Origin: Rachycentron canadum
Taxonomy: Eukaryota; Chordata; Actinopteri; Carangiformes; Rachycentridae
Assembly: GCA_038496675.1 (NCBI GenBank)
Contig: CM076656.1
Span: 20,574,897 to 20,638,896, forward strand
DNA: 64,000 nucleotides
Direction of reading: 5' to 3'
The position numbers and the translations under genes were made by a program. How positions within the stretch are numbered: position 1 is the stretch's first letter; each line of letters begins with the position of its first letter. Below the pieces are notes generated by a model. It had not been told where the DNA came from, made no database searches, and worked only from the letters and a program-made list of their open reading frames with translations. This document shows, in pieces, positions 38,501 through 54,100 of this stretch.

Positions 38501-40595
38501 GTGCAAGGGCCGGTTTTGTTTGGTTTGTTCTTTGTATCTGGAGTGATCATAGCTCAGAGCTGCCACTGCACCACATTGTATGCTAACAGGCATTTAGAAA
38601 CAGATACTGCAACAGTGAGTGAAGGCATCTGTCTGTAAGGCCGTGTAGGGTGTTTTTATGCAGCAGACAGTTAAATGACCAGGGCACATTGCAAACTACA
38701 GCTCTCTGTTTTTGGTGACAAAAGCAGCACATCTAAATATGTGCAGACGAGTAGACATCTGTTAGCTTTTACATTGTTTAACAAGAAATGGCTGCATTAT
38801 TACACAGCATTGTTTTTGCTCAAGTTCAATCCCTGAGCTACGTGGCAAAGAACAGAGTTGAGTTGGTTTTGTTTAGTTTTTATCCCTGTAATGAGAAACG
38901 GGGTCTCCTCCACTTTCACATATGGAAGAATTTACCTCTGGTCAGACCTCTAGGAGGGTTATTATTGTGAAGTCTTTTTCAGCATTCACATCTCTCCTAC
39001 TCTCTTATCAGTCCATCGCAAGTGTTGTTTCGCATTGTACTCTGCAGGACTCCATCACTGAAAGTTTAACTCTTGTACGCTTATAATGCATATCTGCAAT
39101 ACTGTGGCCTGTTATACTACCCAGCAGCTCTTCCTCTGCCAAATTAAGCCTAATGTTTTTGTATGTGTGGTGTTTTGGGTGGCATTACAAGTGGGTGACC
39201 CAAGTCTGTATTGTGTTTTAAAAGGGCTTCCTGTGAGCGATCTTATCTGGATGTATGTTTATGATTTGAGATACATGGAGTGATTCAAGATTTAAAAAGA
39301 TAAAATAAAAATCTGCAGAGGAAATGTGCAGAGATAGAGGTGCATCCCATTTTGACAAGACAAAAAGCAGAAATCCATGCACTTCACTTTCAGTTTAGCC
39401 TTCCTTGGAGTTGAGAACTAACTCTCAGGCTGATCTGGAAGTAAACCTCTACATATTTTTCAGTTTGATTTCACAGTAATGTGGCTAAAAATAAACCTTT
39501 TAGCCAGAAAAGCCCTAGGTGGAATGTAGTTTATTCGGTACAAAACGGTGCTGAAAAGTGAAAACACCCTCATCTGTGAAAGTTCCGTGGCACACACAAT
39601 ACTTGAGAACAGAAAAACGCGAAGCAGAAGTTGGATGGGAATTAGCCACGAGCAGTTGGCTCGAGTAATAATGACAAGGACACTGGGTGGGCAGCGACAG
39701 TAAGTTGAAGCCGTGGTGCATCCATTCATCTGTCACATCCCTATCAGCTCCACACCCTCTGACTCAGTCCTGGCGCTATCACTCGCAGAACTGCTGCTCC
39801 TTTTAAGATGCATGTGAATAAGCAGCATCTGAAAGCGTCGGTCCCTTGATGTGTGTCAGTCTGTCAGAGCCTTTGGTTCCAGATGGCTGATGGAGGGAAG
39901 AAGGAGGAGGTGATGGAGAGATTTTCCCCTCCATCAGCAGAGTTCTGGTCCCTTTTGGCAGACACGCTGCCACTCTGCCGTTCACTCCCAGAATGCAGTG
40001 TGCGTGTTAGCCCAGTCCAGAGCTGTGGTTGCAGGGGCAGACAGGGCGACGGGTTTGGTCTTTGCTGGCCTGGTCAGTGGAGGAAGTGGAGACAGGATTT
40101 CATGTGTGACCAGTCTGTCAATCACCCTGGCTGTTGAACAGTTGTACATTTCCCCTTGAAGCATGATAGCCTCCATTATCCATTATTTGGAAAAGCTTCA
40201 GCATTTGTGAAGGCTGTAGCTTTTAATGCTTTTTTTTCCCACTGTATAATGTGCTAAGAGAGCTTCTCAGTTATGTGAAAAGACTCTTTTGACAACACCC
40301 GGCAGCTTTTGCAGCGTGCTCATAAGATGGCTGACATGAAACAAAAGTTGCTTCACAGAGGAAGCAATAATTCCTCTGAAATTATCTTCCCTGCAGTTTG
40401 TCTTCACACAATTAGTGTTCCTATGGTGGTTTCCTGTCTGACAACTTTCAGTCAAGGTGTTATGTGAAAGGTAGAATTCTATTTTTGGACAGGTTTACCA
40501 AAGTGGAGGAATTTTACTTTGACAGAGAGGCTCTATTTGATTTTAATTCAATTCTTCTGGAAGCTGATCGGGTTACAGTAGTGGAAAATGCAAAA

Positions 40596-40645
<50 letters not shown>

Positions 40646-42097
40646 TTTAAGCTATAGGGGAGGTCTCTAGGCCTGGGTCACATTTTGAGGAGATGAGATC
40701 ATTGTTTGTGGTGCTGGCAGACAGAATAGCCCCAACCTAAAAACCATTTTGGAAAAGATTCTATTCTATTCTATTCTATTCTTACCTTTGTTGGGGTGTC
40801 TTTAATTCCTTCTGCAGTTTGAACAAACAGGGCTTCTGCCTGCAGAACAGCTCACCAGCTCTATATGAGTATTTCACTTGTGAACTGGTCCAACTGGTTC
40901 ATCCTCTGTTACGTGGCTCTTTTGGTGTCTCTGTTTTCTTATGCCAGACTTTAAAGCCTATTTATTCTTAATGTCAGCAAAGCCGTCTTCTGTTGCAGAG
41001 AATTCCCTGACACATACAAATATATTGGAGGTTTTGAATTTTTTCCTCAACCCGGTGTATTTATAATAGTATGGTTAAACAGACATTTCCTTAGTTGTGT
41101 TTCTGAACAATGGGTTTTAAATATACTTGATTTTATGATCCATGTAGAACTTTATTCATGTTCTTGAAACAAAAATTGTGATAAACAATGTGACAGTACA
41201 ATTGCTGGGGTGAAGAGGAGAGAGAAAGCAACTAAATTACATGCTTGAAAAGGCTGAAACTTACTGTTGTAGTCTTTCGAATGGATCTTCAGAAGACCTG
41301 GCTGGTCTGACTACAATATTCTATACATTGACAAAAATATTGAAATCAATTAAAGCATTTATTGGCCAGGTAAAAGATTAGAAGACAGAGATTATATTTA
41401 TTCTGGTCTTTCATTTCATTATCAGGAAGTAGCACATTACCAATCCAAATAGTTTACATGCAATAAAAGCTTCATATAGTTATTCAGAGCAGTATGAGCT
41501 ATTTTGCACATAAAAGGAAGCTGTTTTGGCTGTTTTGGCCAGACATCTCTGACCACACCTTGCAGTAAAAGCCTTTCATGTCAGGTATGACGTAAGTCTT
41601 TTTTAAACTCTCTCTCATCTGGTCACTGTTTTTGACTTTACTTTTTTTTTTTTTTTTTTTAAAGTCACTGAGGTAACATAAGGCCTTGTAACTAAATCTG
41701 AACATGCTGGTTGTTACACATTCCTGTTAAACTGGTCTTGCTAAGGTCCCAGTTTCCTTCATGCCACTCCATCTTACAGCTTCAGACAGGAAGTTCCTAT
41801 CATCCGGAACCCTCTTTAACAGGAAGCAGCTACGACACAGGAAGTAGCAGCAGTAGTTCTCACTGCCTCTAGCTCATAGCCTTTAGGGGTGTGGGTAGAC
41901 CAAAGGATTGTATTGTTGTACAGGAAGTTGCAGAGGAGTAGCTGGCCATTCTGTCTGCTGATCCATTGTTTATCTCTTAGTTATGGGTTGCACCTCTTTA
42001 TTCCTCAGCTATATTTGGTCAGGCTGGCTGGCATTGTGTGTGAGTATGGGAAAAGCTGGCATTACTGAGTAAGTTGCTGCATCACACACGTTAGACG

Positions 42098-42174
<77 letters not shown>

Positions 42175-45100
42175 CCTTAATGTAATCACATCCCACAGAA
42201 CCATATTGAAGAGTTGGACAAGCTTCTCCCTACCAGACCACATACAGCTTACATGTTGCAGCATGCTGCAGGCCACTTCAGGGTCTATTCATGGTGCTGT
42301 GGCCGCACCACAAGCTGGAGTTTGATGTGGTACACATGTAGACATGGGTGGAGCTGCTGGAAATGATTCCAATCTGGTAAATCACCACACCACAAGAGGA
42401 ACAAAACTTAATCCTAACTATTCAGTTTTGTTTTGTTTTTTTGTTTGTTTTTTTGTCTTTAAAATGCATCATGTCCTTGACATTATCTGTATCTAACATA
42501 TAGGCACACAGGGGTTTGACAGAACAATGTACAAAAACTTTAAACCATCTAAATTAGTTTAGCCAATATTCCCGTGAACGATTGTTTAGAAGGACCTAAA
42601 GTAACCTCGGAAATATAATGACTTTTGTGTACAAGTATTAGAAATATGATAAATACAAACATGGATCAAATTTTCTTTTTCGATGATTACTCATACAGAA
42701 GATGAGGTTTGCTTTCTTATTAAGTAGAAAAATGCTATGATCCATCAGGCCTCTCTGCAGGAGTTTGTGTTTAGTTGCCCCAAATGCCCCAAACACCACT
42801 AATGATGCATATGCATAATGCTGAAATGTCTGTGTGGTCTGCTATGTTCAGACTAAACATTCTTTAAAGATCACAACTGTGAAAACTCTTGCACTAGACT
42901 GATAAATTAAAAAAAATTAGCTGTGTGCTCTGGTTTCTGTCCTGCACAGAATGATTCTATTATACCACTTATGTTTTTTTCAGGTTGTGACCACTGGTCC
43001 TATTTGTCTAAAATGTAGACAACTGCACAGTAAAACTGAAATTTAGGAACAGCCAATATGCCCTTTGTTTTATTTTTTTTTCTCTGTAATTTTAATTCAG
43101 TTAGTTAATTTTATAAATCAGCCAGTCTCAAGAGAACAAGAAGCAATCGCAAAGACACAATCAACAGCAAAGGCAACACAACCACACAATACAAGATAAG
43201 CTAAGTTTGCAGTTCATTCTCTTTAAATGGTTCATATACATGAAACCATTCTATCTATACCATCTGCCAACATTAGCGCATACATGAGGTATATCGACAG
43301 TTAAGTAGTTCCTGGATTGTGGATTTTAGATTTAAATGAGAGATGTCATAATGTAGAAGCTTTATAAATGGATAACATAAGATGGCTGTTTCTTTGTCTT
43401 GTTTATAGAGAAGTCCAACCCATGGCACAATACAGATTATATAATACAGAGAACAATGATGATATGGTATTTGTATAATGTGTACATACTAATGAGTATA
43501 TACGTTAATGTCAGGGCAGTGAAGTGTCTGATCTGCTCTCCAGCCTTTTCTAATAATAGCAATCATCTGTTACAATCGACCCTTACATACTGAAGCAATT
43601 ACAGCTCTTTTCTCCTCCCAGCCAACTCTACCACCACTTTATTTCCACTATGTTGTCATCCAACACAAGTTTGTTTCCACAGTAGTTGATTTACTGCTGT
43701 GTAGCTGTCTTGTGATAACTGACATAATGCTTTTTATACAAGCTTTACAGTATCAGAATTCATGGCTTTCCCATAATTACGTCTATATTTGAATGTTTTG
43801 CTGCAGAAATCAATCATTGTCATTATCAATTAGTCAGTTACCGTGATGTATGATGGAAAACATTTGTGAAGCTAGAACTTACAAATATTTAGCATTTTTA
43901 CACCATATGTTACTTAAAGTGATAGTTCAGTTATTTGACCTGGGGTTTTGTGAGATACTTTTCTATAGTGAGTGTACAACTGCAGGAGATTCAGATCAGC
44001 TGTTTGAAAAAGCAGCAGGAGCCCTGGCATTAAAGCTGAGCCATGTGCTGGACGGGCCCATCCACAAAATCATGTTTTAACCACTTCTAGATCTAATATC
44101 AGTTGTACGCTTTATTTGGAATATTTTCAGTGCTTTATCTTGCTTCTGACCTTCATGCAGTAAATTCAAGAATTGGCTCAGTACAGCCACAATTACTGGA
44201 ACATTCACCATTATTGAATTGAAGCACCAGCCCCTCTAAGCACTATTGATGCCATTATTGTACCTCAAAGAATCAATTCTTTGTTAACATTTCAGTTGAG
44301 TTAAGCTGGAAGGGTTTAAGTGCAGTTGATGGGATATAGTGGCAGCTTGAGGCAAGGCCAAGCATAGAGGAGGAACTGTGTAGAGACATGGTTGCAGTCA
44401 ATCACTGCCAACATCATGTGATCTCACCAAAGCATTTTTCATATTCAGGACAACAACAAACAGTCATTACGTTGTCACTAAGTACCAGTGGTGTTTTTCT
44501 TTACAAACTTTACAGATACCAGTTATTACATAGCCCATTAGCCTGCCACTTGGTTCTTAAGTTTAACCTGCAATTTAAGTGCTATCAATTTAAGTTGGGT
44601 CAAAGAACATGACTGATATAGTTGTGGGGAATAAAGTTTAGGCTGCTGAATAAGGCAGCATGTGCACCTAGAGGTTTGGTGAGTTTTTGCATGAGCGCCT
44701 GCCGTTGTCCTCTGTGAATGTGGGAACTGTTTTTGTGGCGGTTGGACTATTGAGAGGCCTTTTGTGAGCGTATCCATGCTGTAGTGAGGTGTCAGTGTCA
44801 GGCCCTTGGCAGCGCCTGTGGAAACATTTAACTGAAGCTCTTTTGAGCAGTTAGACTTTGAAGGATGGAGCAATGCCTCTATCATAAAACTAAGAACTAG
44901 TACCCAAGCACAAACTATAGGTTTTTACTGATCGTAAACATGATGTCCATTTTGACATTAATGTGCATGTTGAAATTCTGCCAGAAATGAGAAATATAAA
45001 AACTGGAATACTGTACATACTGCCACAAGGGGAACTACACAAAGTTTAGGGGAAGGATTACAACTCACGGGGCATAGAAAGTTATTTCTAGAGTCAACAG

Positions 45101-48100
45101 CAAATTCAATTTGATGTTTCTGTGAATATCTAATCTTGTATATAACATCAGACCATTTCCTTCCACATATATTTTTGTTTGTTCATGTTTGTGCAAGTTT
45201 ACACTTGGCCTAAAATTTAATGTCTTTTTAAAGCCTGTAATTTATACTTTCTCCTCTCTGCCCTACTTTCTTGTTGAGACAAACAGCCTATAAACTGCAC
45301 TATTTTAAAGACACTCCCCAAGTTTGGTTTGTAAGGAGAAGTGTGTGTGAGGGGGGGCTGAATGGGGATGTGAGACTTCATTCTGGTTGGTCTGACTCTG
45401 TTTAAGTGAAATGTGCAGGGGAGTGGGCTGCCAGTAGGGCCAGCTCACCACAGAAGCAAATTGGTTGAGAAAGCATGAGATGTCATGATATATATTGAAT
45501 GACATTAGATGTGACTGGATATATATTTCTGCATTGTGTGCACATACATACTGCAGATTGCCCTACTTTATGTTTCATGCCCTTTCTCTCTCACACTATC
45601 TCTCTCTCTCTCTCTCTTTCTCTACTTATCTGTCTCCCTTCCTTCTTTTTCTCCCATAAACTCCCTCTGAGCTCCTGTATTTTGTGAGAATGCAGATTAG
45701 ATCACGTTTTTTCCATGGACACGGTTTGGCAAGCTGTCGCTCTGCTTCCTCATACCTGCTGAGCTTTCCAGCCAATTAGATCGCTTGGTAATGGGCATGT
45801 TTGAATACGAATGATGCTGTGACATGTTTAGCATTCCCTCTGTGGTGCAGCTGCCTGGACTTTACAGAGATTTCCCAGGGTTTTGTGCTCTTGGCTGCAA
45901 TGTTTGTGGAGTGGGGGTGTTCACAGCAGTACTAGGCACAGTGGGCAGCATTGATCAGTGACACTTCAGCCCTAAAACACACTTAACAGTTTCTAACCTG
46001 CAACAGGCTCATGGCTTTGTGATCTTAAAACTCAGGCAATGTTTGAAACAAATGTACAATTCTACATAATATATATTGCAATTTGAATAATATGCAGAAA
46101 AGAGAGTGAGCGTAAGCAAGGAGCCTTGTCTGAGCAAGTCCAAGTTAGCTGAAGATGGATCATACTGGTCACCTTGACTCATACTTCCCCCAAGTGTCAA
46201 AATGATTAAAAGTAAAGATTAGTACCATGTTATATTGGTTCAAATGGGTAAAGTGCAAAGAAAAGTTTTTGTAACACAAGGAAAGAGCTAAAGAACTAAT
46301 TCAAGAGTAGGATCAGAGGAAATGAAAGTAGGGCAACAGTTCATCCTAAGGAATCTCAATCAGACCCTCTAGGTGTGTGTATGTGTGTGTTTTTGTTTGT
46401 ACCCTTTACACTAATCATCCTCAACACCACTGTATCAAATTCGCCCTGCAACTGCTTTGGAAGACACAATGTGGCTCCTATTTAACATGCACTGAGTCAA
46501 CTTCCCCTACGGTGGTCTTTTGTTGAGTGTCCGTGTGTGTATCTGTCTGTATCTGTAACCATGTGAGCATGTGCATCATGAAGGAAAAAAGAGAGCTATT
46601 TTATTACCGAATCAGTGCAATAAACAGGGCCCCTCAGCGAGGCCTGGTGGCTGGGATCTGTGTGCCCCCAGCTGGGTTAGTATTAGCCTGGTGACTGGAA
46701 AACCCTGGTTTTTCTGTTTCTGGTCTGACACTGCCATATAGAATGGCTGCCTCAACCTCATTTATCATCACTGACCTATGCTCTTTCTCTCTTTTACTCA
46801 CACATGCACACAGTGAAGAGGAGAGTGAGAGGAAAAAGATCTTAAAGGAGGAAATAAAAGGGGGAAAGGGAAGAAAGAGATGTATGGGAAGAGAGTGAGA
46901 GGAGGGCAAGAGGGGACAACGAGTTGCAGATGCTCACCCCCTCCCAAAACCCCCCCCAACACGCATGCACATACGCACACTCTTAGTCCCACCCCCTTCC
47001 ATGGTCTCAGCTGCTGTTTTAAAACAAGATTTAACCCCTGGTCTATCCAGTTTCTTTGTTGCCATGGTGATTTGTTGTTGTTGACTTCAGTAGTGCTGAA
47101 AGATGTGCTGACTTGGAGGTGCACTCAATAGTATGTCCATATAAGGTTTGAAACTCAGTGCTGTTCAATTTGGCTTTAAAATATCAACAGTGAACAAGGC
47201 TTAAAAACAAGCCTCCCTGTGATCCTCTGGAGTCATAAACAGCTCTTCAATCTGTCTTCCTGTCTGTGATTCATCTTGGTCTTACTTGGGCTTTTGCATC
47301 TTAATCACCCAACTGATTGATTTGATCAATAGATTAAGATACATTGAGAGGAGCCCAATGTATCTCAATGAGCTCAACAGCTGTGGTGATTATTGCATTC
47401 ATCTGGAGAAGTTATTGGTTTATTTGATGAGATTATTTTTTATTAGTCCCACCGTGGGGACATTTGCAGTCTTATAGCAGCAAAGTGGACAGTGTACAGA
47501 GAAGAAAAACTGCAAAATGTTGGTATCAAATACTAAAGAAACATAAATGGTAATCTACGGTGCGTTTTTGACTTAACCCTACATTTCTATCCTCTGTTGT
47601 CTCTGCCAGGCCTTTGGGAATGCCAAGACGGCCCACAACAACAACTCCAGCCGCTTTGGTAAATTCATCCAGGTCAATTACTTGGAGAGTGGAGTAGTCA
47701 GAGGGTGAGTAATTAACACCTGTTGCATGTATGTATATTTGTCTATGTGTCTCTTTGCGACCAACCACTCTCATACTATGTTAAATCAAGCCACGTTGTC
47801 TTAATCTGATCACCTTTAATGATAATTTCTCTATTCTGTTCTGCATCCGCTTCCTGATCCTCGTCATCAGGGCCATCTACCTCTCTAAAGCCTAATATCT
47901 TCCTCTTTGCTCTTTTTATGGCTGGTCATATGGTTCCTCTTCTGTGCATTGAGTGTGTGCGTGGACAGAAACTTTCAACCACTAGCATGTCCTTCCTTTT
48001 TTCTCAAAACTCAGACTGCATCATAGTCTGGTCAGCTGTGTCACTTCCTCATTTCCTCATCAGGAGAGGGGTACAGCTGTTTAACACTGAACATCACTTA

Positions 48101-51100
48101 AAAAAGACAATGCACTATCCTAAAGCTGTAGCAGAGTCAAAGGCTGAAGGGCTACAGAGGATATTCAATACAATATTCAGACTAAAGATTAAGAGGATGA
48201 GTTTTCTTTGACATTTATGTGTATGCAAAAGTGCTGTACTAGAAATAAAATTTGATTTGAAACATGTAAATGTCTGATGACAGCTGCTAAGCTCCACAGT
48301 GAGTGGGCTTCCCCAACCTGATTATCCCCTAATGGCACCAGGTCTCATCAGGCTCTATTGAATTGCCTTCCCTGAGGAGGGTTTGTTATCAAATCATGAG
48401 AGTTGATTTTAGGTGGCTGGGGGTTTTCTGCACTGCAAACTGAACTTACCTAGACAAGGAAATGCTAAAAATGCAAACACCTCATATAGTTTACTATCAC
48501 TTCATGTGCTAGTGCATCATTCTGCTTCACATCAGTAAAGTATTCAGAGGACCATCACAGCCCTGCTCTGTGGACTTAACAAAGGCTGCCTGTCTATCTC
48601 TCTATCTCCAGTGGCAGCCATTCAAACAGTCAATAGAAGAGATTAACAAAGGGGAGGCTGCTGTTCCGCTCTTCTCTGCTTTCTGAGCGGACCCACTAAC
48701 TGACAGACTGGATGTTTTCATGCTCTCTCTCACACACACACTGATGCTTACTCTGTGTGCAATTAATCCTCCCTCACTGGGATCTGAGCAAGATGGAGCA
48801 AGACCATGAAAAACACCCACTAAAAAATGTGTGAGTGACAGATGCCTGAGAGCTATCCTACACCGTATGTTTGTGTAATGAGACTTACCCCTTTGAAACA
48901 TGCTGACGGATATACTGTATCGTCTCAGATCAGCTCATGTGAACAGACGAGGTGGCTCACAAATTCACATATCGCCTAGTCTTGTTGCTGAGATCCCCCT
49001 TGAGAAAAGCATTTACAAATACACACACACACACACACACACACACTATGATTAGGGCTGCAGAATTAATCAAAATATAAAATATAAAGGCAAAATCCAA
49101 ATCACAGGCTGCAGTCTTTATGTGTGCCTGGTCTTTATCAACCAAAACAAACACTCACATTTTTTATAATATTCATAAACTCGGGGTGTTCTGAGAAAAA
49201 GATAAGGCGAAGCTAGTGCACCTATACAGTAGATATTATGTCCATAGTCGAGGTCCATAGTCAGTTGTAGCAGATGAGCACCTCGATGTTTCTCACAGCA
49301 CAGCTCTATTTTTAGTGTATCATGAGGACTGGCGCCAGTGTTGTTTTTGCCTGGGTATAGAAAAAACAGCTCTGACTTATAAAATCTGATCTAGACAACT
49401 TTATGGCCTTGGTCTGGTGTATTGGGTAAATACCAGCATATCTCATGACTGCAGTGGTCTGAAAGCAAAACTCTCTCTTTCCCTGCAGTAGCCTTTCAGT
49501 CTCCTTGTGTTCATCCTTACTATACAATAGGTTAAAATAAATGAATCCTAGGGTTGTCTGGTTTGTGTTTTGTGTGTGTGTGTTGCTATGCCACGTGTGT
49601 GATGTGCTATGCAATCCATCCGACTTTCTATCTGTACGCTTTGTTCACTCTTGATTGTTCCGACCATCTGCCCTCCCTCGCCTTCCTGCCCCTCCCCTCA
49701 TTTTTTTTATTACAAACCCACTTTCCCTATGAACTGAAAATGTACACACACGCACAGAGCTGAGTGACCTTTGTGTTAAGTGATTCATTGTCATTGTTTT
49801 ATCTTCTTCCTCTTTTTTTTGTCCTATTTATCCCCCTCCTTCCTCCATCTTCCTCTGCGTATTTTTAGGGCTGTGGTGGAGAAGTATCTCCTGGAGAAGT
49901 CTCGCTTGGTCTCCAGAGAGAAGAACGAGAGGTGAGGAGGGACAGGGGGGGTCTTGACCTTTCACCCCCACTGACCTTCATGGGGCCCTCTATGCAAACA
50001 TGGGGAGTTTCCCCCAGGGCCTGTGCTGGTTGGACATGAAATTCAACTGAAGACTTTACATTTGCATAAACACACCCACATATCATATATATAGATATAT
50101 CTGTTTATTCTACTAGCATTAGCTGTGTGTCCATAGTGAACTGAATGTTACCTACAGTTGTAGATTATATTAAAATAGTTTGGTTTGGTGAAGTTTTAAT
50201 GAGGCAGTAATTTCAGTTTTAGTTGTGTGAGTTAAAAACTGTTGATGAAACATGACAAAAAAAATCACTTTCCTGCTGCATTTGCCACACCATCTCGCTT
50301 TTCTTTCATGTCACCCAAGCCTCTGTTACTCACAGTGATATTTGCTGCCAACTAGACATAGTTGGTTGCTACTTGTATGACTAAGATGCAAACAGTTTTT
50401 GGGTTTTTTTTTTTTTTTTCGGGTTTTTTTTTTTTTTTTTGTAATTGAGTCAGTCAGGCAGGGTGCTAGGGAAATCCTCCTCTGTGTTTTCATTTACTGT
50501 TTGATAGGGATTACTGACGAATGAGCCAAAAGAAGAAGCTTGCAGCTTTTGATTACAACTAGTTTAAACTGCAGCAACAAAAATAAATTCTTGTATGTAG
50601 ATACAGCAAAGCCCTAACTGTTAGTGGAACAGAAAGCTTTATTTACCTACACAATCATGTTCTTTCCTTCCAGTTTAGATTCACACAGACACAGGTACAC
50701 AAGCTCTCATACGAATGGGTCTGTCTACCATTGAGCAGCTCCCCCAGCTGATGCTTTGTGCAAAACATACCATAAAGTATTATTATTCAGGAGTTTCCTG
50801 TCCAGATTTTCCCAGCTCATTTTGGAAAGTGTAGTCAGCTTCCATTGAGAACCCCGCCTCCAAAACCTTCAGGCTATTACCAGTGTATTGTTAATACACT
50901 AGCCTACAGTTGCTGTTGACAGAGTGCTTTGGCTGTCTAGTCCAGGAGTGAGTGTACTGTATGATGTCATTGTTTCTTAGTAATATGTGCGTAAACTCAT
51001 TACACTCATGTGCCAAAGCCTGTTTACCAACCTGTCCCCTGATAACACAAGTGGAAAACTGATATCCACATCCCTGAGCTTCAGACAGCATCTTTTTTCT

Positions 51101-54100
51101 AATATAGTTTTACAATGTATTGACTCTTTCATCACTTACACTAACACTAACACTAGCCCTTATTTATGGCCGCAAACATGACTCATATCCACTCATATTT
51201 GCTGGCCAGGTTTTAAAACAAAAAAAGAATGGGAAGCACATGTATTGAAGCAATTGATTAATTCACTAAAGTGAGACTGGACCTTACACGTATGGGCTGT
51301 TTGTTGGTTTTCCAGGAATTACCATGTGTTTTACTACCTGTTGTTGGGAGCTTCAGAGGAGGAGAGAAAGGAGTTTAAGTTGCTGCCACCTGAAGAGTAC
51401 TTCTACCTCAAGCAGGTACATTGCTGTCCTGTCCATTTGATGAAAAATTTTTAAAAAATTGACTTTTCACTTTATTTAATATCATTCCCCCCGTTCTATC
51501 TGCTCAACCCACTAATGAACTTTAGCCTGTTGTTGTAGTTGGCCTGGTTATTAACACTGTCAAGCCTCTGAATAAAGCTACTGCACACGTGTGAACTACT
51601 GTCTTTGTTCATATTCCTCTCTATCCACACCCTCCTCTTTATTAACCAGTTAATTTTTCCATTTGCTTTTATATTCTTATCTTCATGGATGCCTGCTAAC
51701 TCTCTGTATTTCCTTTAGCAAAACTTTAAGATAGAAGATGAGGAAGACCTGCGCCATGACTTCGAGAGGCTGCAACAGGCAATGGAGATGGTTGGCTTCC
51801 TTCCCGCCACCAAGAAACAGTACGCAAACTCAAGCGAATACAAATACAGTGGAGAGTGTGTAACGTAGGGAAGGGTCTAATATCCTTCCAGACGTGGTGA
51901 AGGAATTGTGCTGAAACCTTATGCCAAACCATTTTTCCACTCTGTCTTGGAAAGAAAAGTTATTTTGGTCTGAGCATTGAATCACATTACCAAAAATATA
52001 GATTACAACAGAAGCTTTTTGACAGCACCAACAACACAACATTAACTGTATCTAATGTAGCAGTTTATTAGAGACAGTGTGCAGATACAATGCTGCTATT
52101 CAGTGTGAACATTAACACATGACGGGACAGCAATGTGTAGAATAGTTACTGCACATGTCATATGACTGTACTGTTGCTGTGACTTTGTTGTTTTTATTGC
52201 TGTTGTTGTGTTGCAGGATCTTTTCTGTCCTCTCGGCCATCCTGTATCTGGGCAACGTGACCTACAGGAGGAAGTCGACTGGCCGAGACGAGGGTTTGGA
52301 TGTGGGACCGCCAGAGGTCCTGGCTACACTCTCTGACCTGCTAAAGGTAACTTATGATTGTGAATGTCTTCTGTGTGATTCTGTGCTTCACCATGTCTTT
52401 GAGCTATGTGTGACTGTGGGTGTCCCGCTCAGGTTAAAGAGGAGTTGCTGGTCGAGGCGCTGACGAAGAGGAAAACGGTGACAGTCAATGACAAGCTGAT
52501 CCTCCCTTACAGTCATTCAGAGGTAGGCACCAGCCATGAAGACATCCCCAAAACTTGTTATTACTGTAATGGCAATATAATTGTGACCTTGTATGTTTGC
52601 ATCTTCCTTATGCCACTTTGCATCTTCGTCTTTATTTATATTTCATATCTGTGTGGTGTGTGATGTTCAGCACTTTATTAACCTTAGGTTCTTATACATA
52701 TTCGCCTCCTTCTGCTTTTTTTGTGTATGATCTTATTCCAGCACACACTGTCAATCTGTACTTCTGCTCTTTTGAAGTTGTCACTTCTATCTTATCAGGC
52801 CATCACAGCCAGAGACTCCATGGCCAAATCTCTATACAGCGCTTTGTTTGACTGGATTGTCCTACGCATCAATCATGCACTGCTCAACAAGAAAGACATG
52901 GAGGAATCAGTCCCAGTGAGACACACTCTCCCCACACAGTCACAAAAAAAATACATGCAAATTCGTCCATATCATAAAATACTACAAATTGATGATAGTT
53001 ATACATTCCACCTTCTTGCTCCTAAATATTGCCCCGTTGATGTTCACGATTCTGTTTTCCAGTGCTTGTCCATTGGCGTCCTGGACATCTTTGGCTTTGA
53101 GGACTTTGAGACAAACAGCTTCGAGCAGTTCTGCATCAACTATGCAAACGAGCAGCTGCAGTATTACTTCAACCATCACATCTTCAATCTGGAACAGGTG
53201 AGCAGCTCATCTATTGTGTATGTTTTTTGAGCGTTGGTAACTTTTTGTTTAGATGAATCAACGAAATTCATGTTTAAAGATCATGCTTCCTAGTATGACC
53301 TCACCCATGAGCCGGTTCACTAGTGTGCTGTCTTGCCTCATGTAGGAAGAGTACCAAGCCGAGGGAATCACCTGGCACAACATCGACTACACAGACAACG
53401 TGGGCTGTATCCATCTCATCAGCAAGAAGCCCACTGGCCTGCTCTATCTGCTGGATGAGGAGAGCAAGTAAGACACATTTAGAGAGTTTCACTCGAAAGC
53501 AGGATTCGAGCTCCATTTATGTCTCACGGATTTGGGTGGACATTAAGTTTGTTTTAATTCATTTGAAACTGTCCATTTATCTGTATTGTCTTTCCCTTCT
53601 TTCCTCTTTCCTTATCCCCATGTTCCAGCTTTCCCCACGCCACTGATGAGACATTATTAGCCAAATTCAAGCAGCAGCACCAGGGCAACAAATACTTTGT
53701 CCCCACACCAGTCATGGAGCCTGCCTTCGTCATTCGCCACTTTGCTGGAAAAGTCAAATATCAAATCAAGGTAAGACGGACAGAAAAGCCACAGTTAACA
53801 TGACAGCAGCTGTTACAATTAAAAGCGAACAAATGACAAACAAGTTGTTGGGTTTTAAAATACACTAAAATAAACCCAACAAGACTATTTGTAATGCTCC
53901 TGCTATGTTTGACCTCACCAGGATTTCCGGGAGAAGAACACAGACCACATGCGTCCTGACATTGTGGCGTTGTTGCGGAGCAGCGACCGCGCATACGTGC
54001 GGCAGCTCATTGGCATGGACCCCGTGGCCATGTTTCGGTGGGGCATCCTGCGTGCCACCATCAGAGGCATTGCTGCCTTCAATGAGGCTGGCCGCTCCTG

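Larger units (their letters stand above)
36786..47609 (+). other. myo9b: myo9b intron 4 (10.8 kb)
   Basis: No supported gene inside. Contents: a GT microsatellite (40599-40644), five ATTCT units (40758-40782), a T-run near 41642-41661, a CA microsatellite (42099-42172), a dispersed-repeat copy (43912-44158), a TC run (45601-45618) and a C-rich patch near 46940-46960. Reading frames of up to about 115 codons are not recognisable. Confidence 0.7.

Noticed and set aside
51139..51160. ACTAAC repeats as a telomere-like tract.
   Set aside because: Only three units and not the vertebrate TTAGGG sequence.
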